A stretch of 64,000 nucleotides of DNA from Aurifilum marmelostoma. Taxonomy: Eukaryota; Ascomycota; Sordariomycetes; Diaporthales; Cryphonectriaceae. The translations under genes were made by a program, and so were the position numbers. The notes under the pieces are model-generated. The model worked only from the letters and a program-made list of their open reading frames with translations. It made no database searches and was not told the origin of the DNA. The stretch lies in the NCBI GenBank assembly GCA_027559495.1, contig JAMXSV010000004.1, positions 186,001 to 250,000 on the forward strand, written 5' to 3'. This document shows, piece after piece, positions 49,396 through 61,265 of this stretch (the first letter of the stretch is position 1; the number at the start of each line of letters is the position of its first letter).

Positions 49396-51952
49396 ATGGA
49401 AGACAATCTCTATGCCCAAGACCTAGAGTCTGGCAACACCTGTCTGACCTGCAACGCCGACAAGAGAACTCGGTGTCCTCACGCTCTTCGACCATCTCTC
49501 GCATCACCGATCCGTCCCAACACACCTGTCGTGACCTCTACACAGCATGGGGCATTTGTGACCATGGAACCCAGCCACAGCGGCACAGTCCAGTCGGTGA
49601 CTACAGAGCCTCCTCCATATCCCTCAGCTCGCGAGGTTTCGACCGCACACCAAGAGGTGCCAGGCCAACACGCAGTGATCCCAGATGATGTTGAGGAGGA
49701 CGCAGGATTCATCAACATCAATCCTGATCTCGGCACGACGCAGGCTCCAAGCCGCACAAGCGAGGAACTCACGGCAGGTCTTCACAATTACGGAACATCG
49801 GCGACCCCCTCCCCCCAACGCTGAGCTCAACCCAGAAGGGCTCGGAGCAGGGCCATCCCTCGGCCGCGACGCGGAGGCCTCCGTTCTCAGAGTCGTTGGG
49901 AATCTGGACCTGCACCATCCTGGCGGGAGGTACTGCTGTCTGTCTGGGCGTCCTTGCGTTCCTCGTCTTCTTGTGGGCCGGAGAAGGTCCCGACGGTGGC
50001 GAGCACGCAGCGTACATCTGGAGGCGGATCATGCTGAGCGATTCGTGGTCCGCACAGACAATCACCATATGCTCGGTCGTCATCCGGACGGTGACGGCAC
50101 CGCAGGCTGTTGTCTGTACGTCATTAGTCGCGGCCATTCTCCTGGAGCGCCGTCGGATCCCGCTGTCCAAGGTCGCTCAGGTATCCATTACCCGAGGCAT
50201 CAACGATGGGCCGTGGAAGCTGCTGCAGGATCTCCTGTTCTCGAGGCCCCTGAAGGCGTTTCTCTGTCCAGAGATCATCCTCCTCGTGGTGATCACCATG
50301 ACTGGGTTCGCCATACAGTTCACATCAACAATGTTGCTGTCCTGCTTCGACGCGGCGACACTAGTGCAGTTCCCCCAGCAGCTGCACCAGAACGTCCTCC
50401 TGTCGGTGGAAAAGGACTACAACCTCAGCATTCTCAACTCGTACTCGCAGTTCGGAACGTCATACGCAGTGTTCGGCGAGCTGGAGACGTCCGACTCCCC
50501 AGAGCCCAACGCGCACGGGGTGTCCGACACGGGCCAGAAGCTCCGGTCCTTTCTGCCGTTCCCACAGGAGCAGCGCACAAGGCTCCGCGCGTACAAGGGC
50601 CCCGCGCTCTCCGAGAAGACTCAGGTGATGTGCATGCGTCCTTCCATCGAGGCGGTCCTGTTCTCCTACGGCATGCCGGACGAGGCAGGCGGTGGGGCCG
50701 CCCCTGGTATCACCGGCACCATTTCCTACGAAGACACTTTCCAGGAGGCCGACCTCCACGGCTGGGAGATGTGCTCGACCTTCTACCGGAACGGCGGCAG
50801 CCTGGATGCATGTCTGCCGCGGAACTTCACCTGCACGTTCCCGGTAAGCGTGTTAAACAATTCAGAGCCCCTGCCGATGGTAGCTCTGTGTCATGTCGGG
50901 ATGGATATCGTCTCCACCACTTTCGACAGCGGCTTCATCCTCCTGCCGGCGTGGAACAGTTCGGCTCCCCTCTGGTCGGCAGGCTCTGCGTCGTGGGTGT
51001 ACCTGACGCTCGCCACCAATCTATCCTACACAAGCTGGGTGGAGCACGGCCCCAGGGGCGAGAACGCCACGCTGGGGCTGGGTCCTCCGGTCGCCCGCGA
51101 CGGCGAGTGGGCGAGCTACGAGGTCACCCCGAGCATGATCCTCAACATCACAATGTGTTTTGCCGGCCTCGACACGTACGTATACAACGTTTCCATGTCT
51201 ACATCAGCCGACCCTATCGAGCCCACGGTGAGCTGGATGTCAAGTGATGACGAGGGTGGTGCGGAGGCGGGGCAGGATATGATGGGCACCACCAACAGCC
51301 CCCTGACGGCTGCCGAGAGGGGCATCCTGTCCATCTCCGAGCTCTCGCGCCCGAGCAACCTGACATCGGACGAGATCACCCAGGACAGCTATGCCCTGTG
51401 GGTCGGGCCCTCGGCGATGAACGGGCAGGTCGCGGACGACCAATCCAGCTGGATCCTGTGTAACTACTGCGGCTTCAGCGGGTGGGCCATCCCGCCCGAC
51501 ATCGCCGCGCTCTGCTCGCGGACCATCCACACCACCGGCCGGGCGGCGTGGGCCATCCAGACCTTCTTCACCGTCTACACCGAGAGCTGGTACGCCCAGA
51601 TGCTGCCGCAGTTCGACGTCGCCGCCGACGTCGAGGCCATCTTCTCCACGCAGCAGCGCATCCCGCGCGCGTGGGGGGCCTCGTCGCCGTCCTGGCCGTC
51701 GTCCTGGCCTACCTGGCCTGCGTCTGGGCCGTCGCGGTGCTCTTTGTCTGCCAGGTCCGCTACACCCGCCAGGGCAACGTGTGGCACACGGTGGCGCAGC
51801 TCACGTCGGACCTGACGGAGCCCATCCTGCGGCGGGCCCACGAGATGACGGACGACGCCGTCTCTAAGCAGCTGGAGGGTGATGACCCGCTGGTACGTGT
51901 GGACATTGATAAGAGCTCTGGTAAGGTCTTGGCTCTCAAGGCTCGGGACTGA
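49396..51952 (+). CDS. Polytopic membrane protein, fungal family of unknown function
   Basis: Intronless gene of 852 residues if two single bases are restored. A disordered N-terminal cytoplasmic region (about 1-165) is followed by membrane segments at about 170-197 (TCTILAGGTAVCLGVLAFLV), 226-252 (QAVVCTSLVAAILLE region) and 290-317 (ILLVVITMTGFAIQF). A large, probably extracellular domain follows, with Cys and many N-glycosylation sequons (NFT, NSS, NLS, NAT, NIT, NVS). The last membrane segment is at about 762-787 (LVAVLAVVLAYLACVWAVAV) with a short tail. This layout is typical of a large uncharacterised family in Pezizomycotina. The frame breaks sit in homopolymers: a C6 run near 49812-49817 and a G6 run near 51673-51678. 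Each appears to lack one base, and the corrected length is divisible by three. It lies next to the HET locus. Confidence 0.75.
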
Positions 51953-53181
51953 AGCCTGGTCATTGGTGAAGTCTGGAAGAAAGAGTCAGGTGTTTTGCCT
52001 GGGCAGAGAAGAAGAAGAAGAAGAAGAAAATCCGTCTTGCAATTACATGATATTCCAACGTCAGCTTTTGAGGTCTGTGAAAGCTATCACTATACTATCA
52101 AGATAGCCGGGGGGTTAGATACAGCATAATGCTCGTGCATAGGGATGTCTCCTACTTTGTGACTCTACTAGGGTGGAAAATCATTCCCATTCAAAAGAAG
52201 CAGACCATGCGGGGGAGATGCTCCCAAGAAGTAATAGAACATGATAAAGGTGAAGGTGCTTCGTAGCCTTCGTACGAAGAAAGGATATTTCCTGTAATTA
52301 TCGTATGATTATGAGGGCCAAAGTAGGGGTGAAAGGCACAAAAGAGAGAGTCATACGAGTTAAACAGCTTGCTTAAGAGTATTATATAAATATACTGATT
52401 TTTATCTCTACTAAGAAAATTTTAGCAACTTTAAAGTTAAATTTCAAGCTCAAGATATCGTAGTTTTGGATTAGGCATATAATGCAAAGTAATAATACCT
52501 TTGGAGTATAAAGATATTATTGCTTCAAGTTATAATTTTATGCTGAGTACTAGAGGCCTAAGTATCGTAAGAATTTTTTGCGATAGGATTATTAGAAGCG
52601 CAAGATGCATCTTCAAATAACAGGAGGTTTTATAGATGTCTAAAGATTGTAGCTGCTTGAAGAAGATCAAACATGATAATGCTAGGAGGCAGAGGTAGAA
52701 GTAGCGTTTATAGGAGCCGTACCTGCGTTTTTGCGATACAGACTACTCCCGAGACTAGAAAGTCACTATCGGGGCTCGTCTCAGTTTTGAGTGCTTCTAA
52801 TTGAAGCGTATACCTTAGCATCGAGAGGGAATGTGTAAGTTGGGGAGAAACAAGGAAGATCACGCAGTCACGAAGCAATCAAGCGATTGGTCAAGTCTGG
52901 CAGAGTGATTGGTGCCAAGTTCTTTCGTGCGATTGCGGAAAACACTGATTCCTTACTTTCCCAGCGAGCTCTTAATAGCAAGCTCCAAATGGTGTGTATT
53001 TGCCCCTCATCTGAGCCGTTACTGACAGTGGCGTCGGCGGGACTAGAAAAGGACTCAAGTGTGCTTGTATAATTAAAGGTCATAATTACCAAAGAAGAAG
53101 AAGAGGAACAGGGTCAGTAAGCATAAGAACAAGGGCGTAGAAGCCTCTGTTTTGGATCTAAAGAAGAGAACGATGAGATAC
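51953..53181. other. AT-rich island, probable RIP-degraded repeat
   Basis: Base composition drops sharply to AT-rich with many TA steps, most strongly at about 52360-52640. All frames are closed by stops. This contrasts with the GC-rich genes on either side and fits a transposon relic mutated by RIP, but no transposase motif or terminal repeat can be recognised. A GAA repeat at 52008-52028 lies at the left edge. Confidence 0.5.
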
Positions 53182-53660
53182 TTATCGCTGTTCTGGGTTT
53201 TCTATGCTCAAACCATGCCTTTCCAAAACCTGCTTTTTTGATATCCATGGTGCGGCGTCATCGAATTTCGCGTCACTAGCCAGGAGAGACAGGGCCTCGA
53301 CTCCCAGCTCCGAAAGGCGCTGGTCCGTTGCTGTCGGCGTGTCTATGTAGGCAAGGACGGTGTGAGCACGCGAGTATATTTGGGACATTACAAAGACCTG
53401 ATATGTTCTCTCATAGTGGTCGAACTGGTTCATACACAGTGCATCCACCCAGATATTTCGGACGCGGGTTTCGGATCTCAGCATGCGCAGGGCGGCGTTC
53501 AGGTTGGACCAAACAGGAACGCGCTTGAGGCCACCATCTAGTGAGATTGATGAGGTACTTCTCAGTGTGCTTTCCGGGGCCTCCAGACGTAAGAGAGCGC
53601 TTCGTACTGGTCATCGATATCGTCCAGAGACGTGATAACCAAGGTGCCGGGAGCGCATGA
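53182..53660 (-). pseudogene. HET-domain gene fragment
   Basis: The minus frame carries the N-terminal part of a HET (heterokaryon incompatibility) domain: DQYEALSYVW, then after a frame break RVRNIWVDALCMNQ, ERTYQVFVMSQIYSRAHTVL and a stop at 53182. A single missing G at about 53578 (TGG/GAGGCC) would join the YVW and EAPEST parts. Upstream, the frame runs into TAG near 53652. Only about 150 residues remain, against several hundred in complete HET proteins, and there is no conserved C-terminal half. I regard it as a truncated relic, although a short HET-only protein with an unseen first exon is possible. HET proteins trigger a regulated cell-death response on non-self contact. Confidence 0.65.
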
Positions 53661-53705
53661 GGAATGCTATTAATTATTGGCTAGATTCGGCATGCATCTC
53701 CTCAT

Positions 53706-53994
53706 GTGTTGTTCTCCCAGGCACCGCGGATTGACAATGCAGGAATCCGCTGGGCCCCGACCACATTTACAACAGACGCCAGAGCATACGATCCCGGTTG
53801 TACCATGCATAAGCTTGCAGAGCTCAGCCCTGAAAGGACTGCACGTGCAGTTTCACAGCATCACGTTCCGGCGGGGCTGCAGGAACGAGATATGTCTCCC
53901 GAAAGTATGCGTCCAGGTAGACGGTTATGTCCTGCACTTGGAGTTCATTGGACGGCAGACTTTTCCAGCTTGGAAAATCTCCGGACCGCTGTAG
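53706..53994 (+). pseudogene. C-terminal remnant of a HET-type gene
   Basis: The plus-strand pieces resemble the tail region of large fungal HET proteins. AGIRWAPTTFTTDARAYDPG (about 53745-53805) is in one frame. KGLHVQFHSITFRRGCRNEI and DGYVLHLEFIGRQTFPAW (about 53836-53980) follow in another, ending in TAG at 53992-53994. The corresponding part of the intact neighbour reads GFRWVCSSFW...GLRLECQGFVL, so the order and spacing match. The frame change and missing N-terminal HET motif indicate a remnant. It lies 200 bp upstream of the intact gene and may be a leftover of tandem duplication. Confidence 0.5.
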
Positions 53995-54191
53995 CGCTTA
54001 TTATGCTGACTTGGCTTAGGGACTTGAGCGTAGCCAGGTGGCGAACTCGGCACCTCTGGTCAGGCTTGGTCCTCTGGGCTTCAGGCTGACCGTCGTATAC
54101 TTAGGCTTCTGAGACAAGGAGAACAGGTAACATCTTATTGATTATTGTCACTATACCTCGCACGAACCATATGCAAAGCTGGTGAAGCATC

Positions 54192-56486
54192 ATGGACCAT
54201 ATTCCCACCGCAGGCTACGGCATATGCTTGCCCAGCGTCCCTCTACTCTGCGTCAATGCTTCTGACTTGTCTCGTCCATTCTTGGAATACCCATCTCGCC
54301 ACGGCTATGACACGGATGAGTTCACGAAGCTGAATTTTACAATGGGGGGAACCCGAACGCGTGCAGAGACAGCCGCATTCCTTCAGGCTTGGTTGTACTT
54401 CAATCTGATGAGCAACATCTTCGGCAAGCCTGTCGACCCTTCTGATTTCACCGATGCCGCCCGGGAGCCCCCAACGCTCACGAGCCGAACGGTTCTTCCT
54501 CGTTACATCGGTGCGTGGCTGAAACGGGCCAGAGTCAAGGAGAGCGACGCCAAGCAGGAACTCCTCCACCAGGCGCGGGTATACGTCAAATGTCTGTTGA
54601 CCCTCCAGCATGCGGACCATGGCCTGCTGCCGGCGCCTGTTCTCCTCTCCATCATTGCGCTCGGCGCGACCCTGGAGACAGCGCTATCAGATGTCTTCCC
54701 CGTCTACCCAGTTCCAAATCTCACATTTGCAAGCGACTGGGGCACGTTGCAGTTTCTGACGGATGAGCTTGTGAAGCAGGGCTGGTGTGCAAACGACGCA
54801 TCGCGGCTGTACAACAGCTTGTCCATTCCAGCCGTGCTCTTTGCCTCGACGATATCCCGGGGCGAGATGGTCTCCCAAGGAGCACACAGGCTGTGTTCAT
54901 CCGATGGGTGCATCGCGATGAGCATCGACCAGGCTACCTACAGGACAAAGCATGTGTGTGCCGACCCGGCGACGTGCAGGACTGTGTCATCGCCCCTAGA
55001 GGACGTCGAGAGGGTCCTGGAAAGTGGGAACATCCCAGTGATCAAGATACACCGCGACCAAGGATATACACTGCAGTGCTCTTCGGACCGGAAAACCAAA
55101 TATATTGCCATCTCGCACGTCTGGTCGGATGGCCTGGGCTGCCAGGACCGCAACGAGCTGCCGGCCTGCCAGATCAGGCGGCTGTGGAAGCTGTGCTCGG
55201 AAGCCCACCTTCACGGCCCACGCTCGTGGACTCTGAGGCACTCTCAGAAGAACAAGGGACAGGAGATAGTGTCGACGATCACCCTATGGATTGACACCCT
55301 GTGCGTGCCTCGCGCCACCAAGTACCGCCGCCAAGCGATCTCGCGGATGAGTGATACTTACGCGCGAGCTGCCAAGGTGCTGATCCTGGACTCCGAGATG
55401 ATGACCCTGTCAAGCGAGCTCCCTGAGCATGAGGTGCTGATACGTCTGCTCGGGACCGGATGGACGCGCCGGGTCTGGCCTATGCAAGAGGGCGCGCTGG
55501 GCTGCAGGAATCTGCACATCCAGCTCGGGGACCGTGCGTTCGACGTCAGTGCCGCGGCAAGCAAGCTGAAGAGCCAGTACAGGAAAGAGAACCCCGCGAC
55601 CGGTATCGTTTCCCGGGACGCTGTGATGATCCTGGAATGCTATGAGAGCCTGCGGAGGGCATTCGACTATCGACAGACTTGGGAGCGGACGCATTGCGCT
55701 GCCCTTGCCTCCGCCTTCAAACTGTTGAACGGACGGACGACGACTAAAGACGGGGACGCTTACCTTTGCCTGGCGGGCATGATCGGCTTGAAACGCAACG
55801 TCATCGAGGACCTCTACGCAGTCCCCGTGGCACAGCGCACACGGTTCCTGATGAACCATATCGGTGATGTTCCTGCTGGCATCATATTCTCTGAAGGCGA
55901 GAAACTGCAGGAGCCAGGTTTTCGGTGGGTCTGTTCTTCTTTCTGGAAGACAAGGCCGCCGCATGGGCATGAGCGTGCATCACCAACAAAGCACGGTCTT
56001 CGGCTCGAATGTCAGGGGTTCGTGCTTGAGCCTCTCCGCCTCCCACGGGACTACGTTGTTATCCACTACTCGCACGCAGGCCACTGGTTCAAGGCCACAT
56101 ACGACCCAGCATCCACTGTCGCCCTTGAAGAGATGTCTGCTGGGGACGCCACACCCGACCCGATACAGAACTCACCCAGGGCGTTTGGGATTCTTGTTCC
56201 AGACCGAGATGTTATCCGGAAAGGGTGCCGTGGCTCGACCAGCAGCGCTGCGCTCGTAGCCATCACGGGCCGCCCAGGTGGAAGAAAGTGGAGACAAGGC
56301 TGGAAGCATACAGACAGCTGGACGCCACGGGATATCTTCTGCCAATATGTCTGTCAGGTCACACTCTCGGAGCCCACCCTTGAGGAGAGAAACAGAGGCA
56401 GGGTTGGGCGAGCTCGCAGACCTAACGGGACTGCTGACGAGCCCGGTTCGGTTATTTATCACCCGCAAGTCTGGTTTATTTCCTGA
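54192..56486 (+). CDS. HET-domain protein
   Basis: Intronless gene of 764 residues. HET signature blocks are present in order: YIAISHVWSDGLG (about 304-316), LWIDTLCVP (about 364-372), ISRMSDTYARAAKVLILDSEM, and GWTRRVWPMQEGAL. A helical N-terminal region of about 290 residues precedes the domain. The C-terminal region (GFRWVCSSFW, GLRLECQGFVL) is shared by a subfamily of long fungal HET proteins. Family members act in non-self recognition and programmed cell death in heterokaryons, but the allelic partner cannot be inferred. The reading frame is intact, unlike the two HET relics upstream. AT-rich islands border the locus on both sides. Confidence 0.9.
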   Translation: MDHIPTAGYGICLPSVPLLCVNASDLSRPFLEYPSRHGYDTDEFTKLNFTMGGTRTRAETAAFLQAWLYFNLMSNIFGKPVDPSDFTDAAREPPTLTSRTVLPRYIGAWLKRARVKESDAKQELLHQARVYVKCLLTLQHADHGLLPAPVLLSIIALGATLETALSDVFPVYPVPNLTFASDWGTLQFLTDELVKQGWCANDASRLYNSLSIPAVLFASTISRGEMVSQGAHRLCSSDGCIAMSIDQATYRTKHVCADPATCRTVSSPLEDVERVLESGNIPVIKIHRDQGYTLQCSSDRKTKYIAISHVWSDGLGCQDRNELPACQIRRLWKLCSEAHLHGPRSWTLRHSQKNKGQEIVSTITLWIDTLCVPRATKYRRQAISRMSDTYARAAKVLILDSEMMTLSSELPEHEVLIRLLGTGWTRRVWPMQEGALGCRNLHIQLGDRAFDVSAAASKLKSQYRKENPATGIVSRDAVMILECYESLRRAFDYRQTWERTHCAALASAFKLLNGRTTTKDGDAYLCLAGMIGLKRNVIEDLYAVPVAQRTRFLMNHIGDVPAGIIFSEGEKLQEPGFRWVCSSFWKTRPPHGHERASPTKHGLRLECQGFVLEPLRLPRDYVVIHYSHAGHWFKATYDPASTVALEEMSAGDATPDPIQNSPRAFGILVPDRDVIRKGCRGSTSSAALVAITGRPGGRKWRQGWKHTDSWTPRDIFCQYVCQVTLSEPTLEERNRGRVGRARRPNGTADEPGSVIYHPQVWFIS

Positions 56487-59139
56487 GGATTGGTTGCGTG
56501 GGGAAAGAAGAAGTTGCAGGTTGCTAGGGAGGGCTATTCCCACGGGCGGTGAGACTCCAGTTGGCATCCCATCAAACCGAAATACTACAGTAAGGGCGAG
56601 TATCACTTCTACTTCATCCCGAGGTCCCTTCACTTTAGGCTCCCGCCTACGCCTCCTCCCTCGCAGCCTCTGCAAGGACACACCTTCTCTGATATAAGAA
56701 GTACCAAGCGAGATCGCCGTGACCAAGCTGGGCTCTGCACTCTTGCTTACCTATTCTCTAGGATAGTTACTATCCACAACGCCTACAATATAATTAGCAA
56801 TCGCTAGTAAATCAGAACAGATTGCTTATTATATACTTGATATTTCTTTTCAGTCTTACTAGACATAATGAGTATCTTGCCTCTATGCAAAATCATAATT
56901 ATATGCCCCTCTTTAGCTATCTAAATAAGCAGATTTCAATCCAACTAAATATAACGAGCACTGCTATAGCATAAAGGTTACAACAAGTACGCAGGAGGTT
57001 TATGTGAAGAAGAGCGGTAACAAAATGTAGTTCCAAGCATAGGAATATCGAAATGATAAGTATGTGCTGTAATCTATCTAATTAATAGTCATGAATGTGT
57101 CCTTATATTATATTCAATTCTTCATGATGGATCGTTCAAATCGATATCGACCCCATCGAGCGACCCACTTCTACAATCCCAACCCTTAAAAGTATGCTAT
57201 TCGATAGGCAGCTTTGGCTGTGCAGTGCATTGCAAATATATAATAGAAGGATGCCCTTCCTTTTACTCCAACTGTGGATAGGCAGAGGATATTCCTAATA
57301 GACTGTAAACTCACTGGGTGGCTCACCGTCGCCTGTGGTGCCCCAAACTCACCACAAATACACCAGGGAATTTGCCATGAATTCATCTAGGTGCATTCCA
57401 CCAGTGTATCATTTATGCATCATACCTCTGTGTACGTCAGTACTTGCTTTCTAGGGGGGTGGGGGAGAGAGAGACCCAGCACGATAGGGCCGGCTCAGCC
57501 CCGTAGCGTGTAGTATGCAGTATTACAGTAGTACACAGCCGGACAGCCCACCACAGGACCCTCATTCTTGTTCCAGGACCAACCGTTTTGATCATCTAGA
57601 CTAGTTTTAGTTGACGGGTTTATTTCATTTTACTTGGTCTTTATTTTTAACTTGACTGTTGTGCTCTAAACTAGGCGAACTTTAAACGGTCCTGAGCCAA
57701 GATATTCAGAGTGGATATCTTTTTTATGAGAGATAGAGAGAGAGAGAGCAACTTGCTGGGGCTGATGAATGCTGCCTCCTTCAGTGGGGTACTGCTGGGG
57801 CTGAGAGACATGTGCTGGGCTGTACTGTGCTGTACTGTGTGTTGGTGACTGCTCCTAGGGTAATCACTCAACACAAGACATCTGTACATCCCATAGTACT
57901 CTGTCCTCATCCAGACCCAGCCTCCTGTGCGCGCATGGTCTCTCCTGTGCAATGTATTTTCTTTGTCTTGTTCCGTCTGCCATGGGATCTGCAGCTAGCC
58001 AGCGTCTCACCGTCACACAAATGACAAAAAAATACTGTATAGATAGATACACTCACCAAAGAAGGGAAGAGGAAAAGCAAAAAAGGCTGAGCCTGGCGTT
58101 ACATTCGCTAAAGCCACGCAACTCCGTATGCTGGCGAATCCTTCGGAAGGCGGTTCTGTTGAACCCAAGCAGCCCACGAGGCCATAGGGTCCACCCGTCC
58201 CCCCGGCAAGCAACCAAGCATGTGTCGAACCAGGGCCAGCCCCCCTCCCCCCGGCCCCCCTCTCTCGAATCCGTCTCTCTGTCTCTCTCCCCACCCAGCT
58301 GAACAGGTCAGGAAAATTGCCACGATCCTTCGGGGGGGGGGGGTCACGAAAAACAGATGCAGCCAAGCAAGCAAGCAGCGGCAGCAGGTGTCAGTCTGTC
58401 CTCTAGACAGCATGACTCTTCCTCCTTCTGGCATGACAACCAAACCTTGAGCCTGTTCGTGATTGCCAACCCAGCAGTAGCAGTGAGAGGAGCAGCAACA
58501 GCATTCTCAGCATCAGCATCAGCATCAGCAGCATCATCATCATCATCATCATCATCATCTATATTCCCTCCGTCTTCTCTTCTTTCCGGACCCTCCTCTA
58601 AACCCCACCTTTAGCCTTCTCTTTTCACGTCTGCTGCTAGTGCTCAATGCTGTACTGCTGTGCCCCTGTAGTGTATGTGATTTTAATTATTATTATTTAC
58701 TGACCTACCTGGCAGGCAGCAGGCTAGCCCTACTACTCTATATCACTCTTGTTATCACCACTCCTCTTCCGGCTGCAGAGTTACACCCGCATCCGCAGCT
58801 CTTACTCACACACACACACACAGGCTCACTCACACACTCCTACCTCTCTGTCTCTGTCATCTCTTCCCGTCTGCTGTTGGTCAGGTCTCTGGATCTGCCC
58901 ACCCAACCAGCCCCCGGCTCTTCGTCTCTCTCTCCTCCCCCCCCCCTCCCTTGCCTTTGCGGCTGGAAGGTCCCGTGACCCTGGCTAATGCCGGCCTCTC
59001 TCTCTCACACTCACACTCTCACTCGCTCTCCCTCTCTGCTCTACTTTTCCTCGCCCCAGTAGTCCGGTTTCTTATCGCCCCTTTTTTTTTTTATTTTTTT
59101 TATTAATTATTATTCCTTTAGCCTCAGACGTTGACGACC
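56487..59139. other. AT-rich island and upstream region of the Gln-rich gene
   Basis: About 56750-57430 is AT-rich with stops in all frames, similar in character to the island at 52.1-52.9 kb, and may be a second RIP-degraded repeat. From about 57900 the DNA becomes C/T-rich with CT and CA repeats (58808-58822, 59000-59030) and T-rich runs just before the start codon, a typical long leader for the gene at 59140. No gene is supported. Confidence 0.5.
58508..58559. repeat. CAGCAT/CAT trinucleotide repeat
   Basis: About four CAGCAT-type units pass into at least nine CAT units, located about 600 bases upstream of the start of the Gln-rich gene. It is probably a leader or promoter microsatellite. 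Confidence 0.6.
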
Positions 59140-59569
59140 ATGTCGTCGGCATACAACAACCCGCCACAGCGTCAACCTTCCTTTATTGGTCTCCCTCCCA
59201 TCAGTCCCGGGCCTAACTTTGGCTCGGCCCTGGGTGTCGTCTCACCTGTCGATCTCGACCTCGACTTCACCGTCGACGGCGATCGCGATCATCAGCAGCA
59301 CCAGCACCAGCACCAGCAGCAGCACCAGCACCAGCAGCAGCTTTCTTCCTCCTCCTCTCCTTCTTTTCCGCGCCAGGTGCCGTCCCCACCACATTCCTGG
59401 GTGACCGCCTCCACAAACACCAACACCACCAACACCACAACCACTGCTGCTGTTGGCTCCTCTGATCCCAACTCGTCGTCGTCCAGTTCGAGCCATCATC
59501 GTGCTGGTTCGTCTACCTCCGGCGTGTCCGCTGCCCGGTCCCCTCCGCCCGGCATCATGATGAACAACA

Positions 59570-59609
<40 letters not shown>

Positions 59610-60019
59610 CTACTCCACCCAGCCAGGCCCATCCTCCTTCCTCCCGCCGTCGCAGGGTCACCAGCCTGGGCAGGGCGCGGGCTACACCGCCGTCCATCCA
59701 TCCCAGGTGCAGCAGCAGTCCGTGGGCCAGTACCAGCCTTACCAGAACGGGGTGTCCCAGTATCAGTCCCCAGCACAGAATGGCCAGCCCGGGATGACCA
59801 GCACCCATCACTACCAGCAACCACCACCACAGCAACAGCAACAGCAACAACATTATGGAGGGATCCCCTCGGGTGGTCCACCACCGGGTATGCCGTCGCC
59901 CAGTCTCACGTCCAACGGCACATTCGTCTTGCCCCCTGGCTGGAAGGTCGAACAGTCTCACCTGCAACAGCCTCTCTCCCCACGTAGACACCAGCACTCG
60001 CCCAGCATCTCATCGCTGA

Positions 60020-60053
<34 letters not shown>

Positions 60054-61227
60054 TCAACAACAGCAACATCAACATCAACATCAACACCATCACCAGGTAG
60101 AATCCTTTGAGATTGACAAGGAGACTGGTGCCGCCCTCTCCACCCGCTCAGTCTCACCACCCACCCACTCTCCTGCAGAGACACGCCGTCCTGACATCCA
60201 CCGCCCTTCTATCCCTCCTCCCTCCATGGCCGGCGAGTCCTCCTACTCGCACGACATGAGCGGGAATGGATACGCCCCTCCCAACCCGCCCTTTGCCCAG
60301 CAGGGGTGGCGCCGCCCTGGGCCGTGTCTCGACCAACGGCAGCAGCAGCCAGAGCGGCTACAGCCAGCAGCAGCCCGAGAGCAAGCGCAACTCAGGCATG
60401 TTCTCCAGCATCCGCAGCAGGATCGGCGGGAACGGTGGTGCGCAGGATCACATGCAGGGCGGCATGACCACTGGAGGTGGAGGAGCAGTGAACGGCGACG
60501 GCGTGTCAGAGGCCAGTGTGCCCATCGAGGACCAGAATAAAAGGGGACCATCCAACCTGTTTGGCCTCCGCGGTCCTGCCGCCGCTCCAGCCGGTGAGGG
60601 CCGCTCGAGCTACGACGCGCCTGGACTCGCCGACCGCACCGGCTCACCCTTCAGCAGCCCCCCGCCCGCAGACAAGAAGCGCAACTTCTTCTCGCGGCCC
60701 GGCGGCGCTCCCGCTTTCACGACGTCGGCCTCGGAGCAGAACCTGTCCCGACCCGCCACCACCGAGGGCGCCCCAGGCCCGCCCCCCATCGTCGGGTTCG
60801 GACCAGGCGGGCCCAAGAAGCGCTTCTCCAAGTTCACCGGCATGCTGAACCGGGACAAGCCAGACGCCCAGCTGTCCCAGCCACAGGGACACAACTTTGC
60901 CCAGGGACCCATGGGAAGGCCCTCACTGACAGGACAGCGACCGTTCCCCGGGATGATGCAGCAGCAGCAGCAGCAGCAGCAGATGGAGTCTCCCGGGATG
61001 TCGACCAACATGGACCCTCCGATAGGCGCATTCGGTCGACAGCGGAGCGCAACTGTCGAGGCGAGGCCCAGCGTGGGAGATTACGGCCGGAGTGTGTCGG
61101 CTCAGGGGTTCATGTCACCACCACAGCCCCCAGTAAGGTCATCTGTTGATGAAGACCGCGGCAGAAAGGTCACGCCGGGGACATTCATATCCAACATTTT
61201 TGGGAAGCGATCCGAGTCCAAGACAAG

Positions 61228-61265
<38 letters not shown>

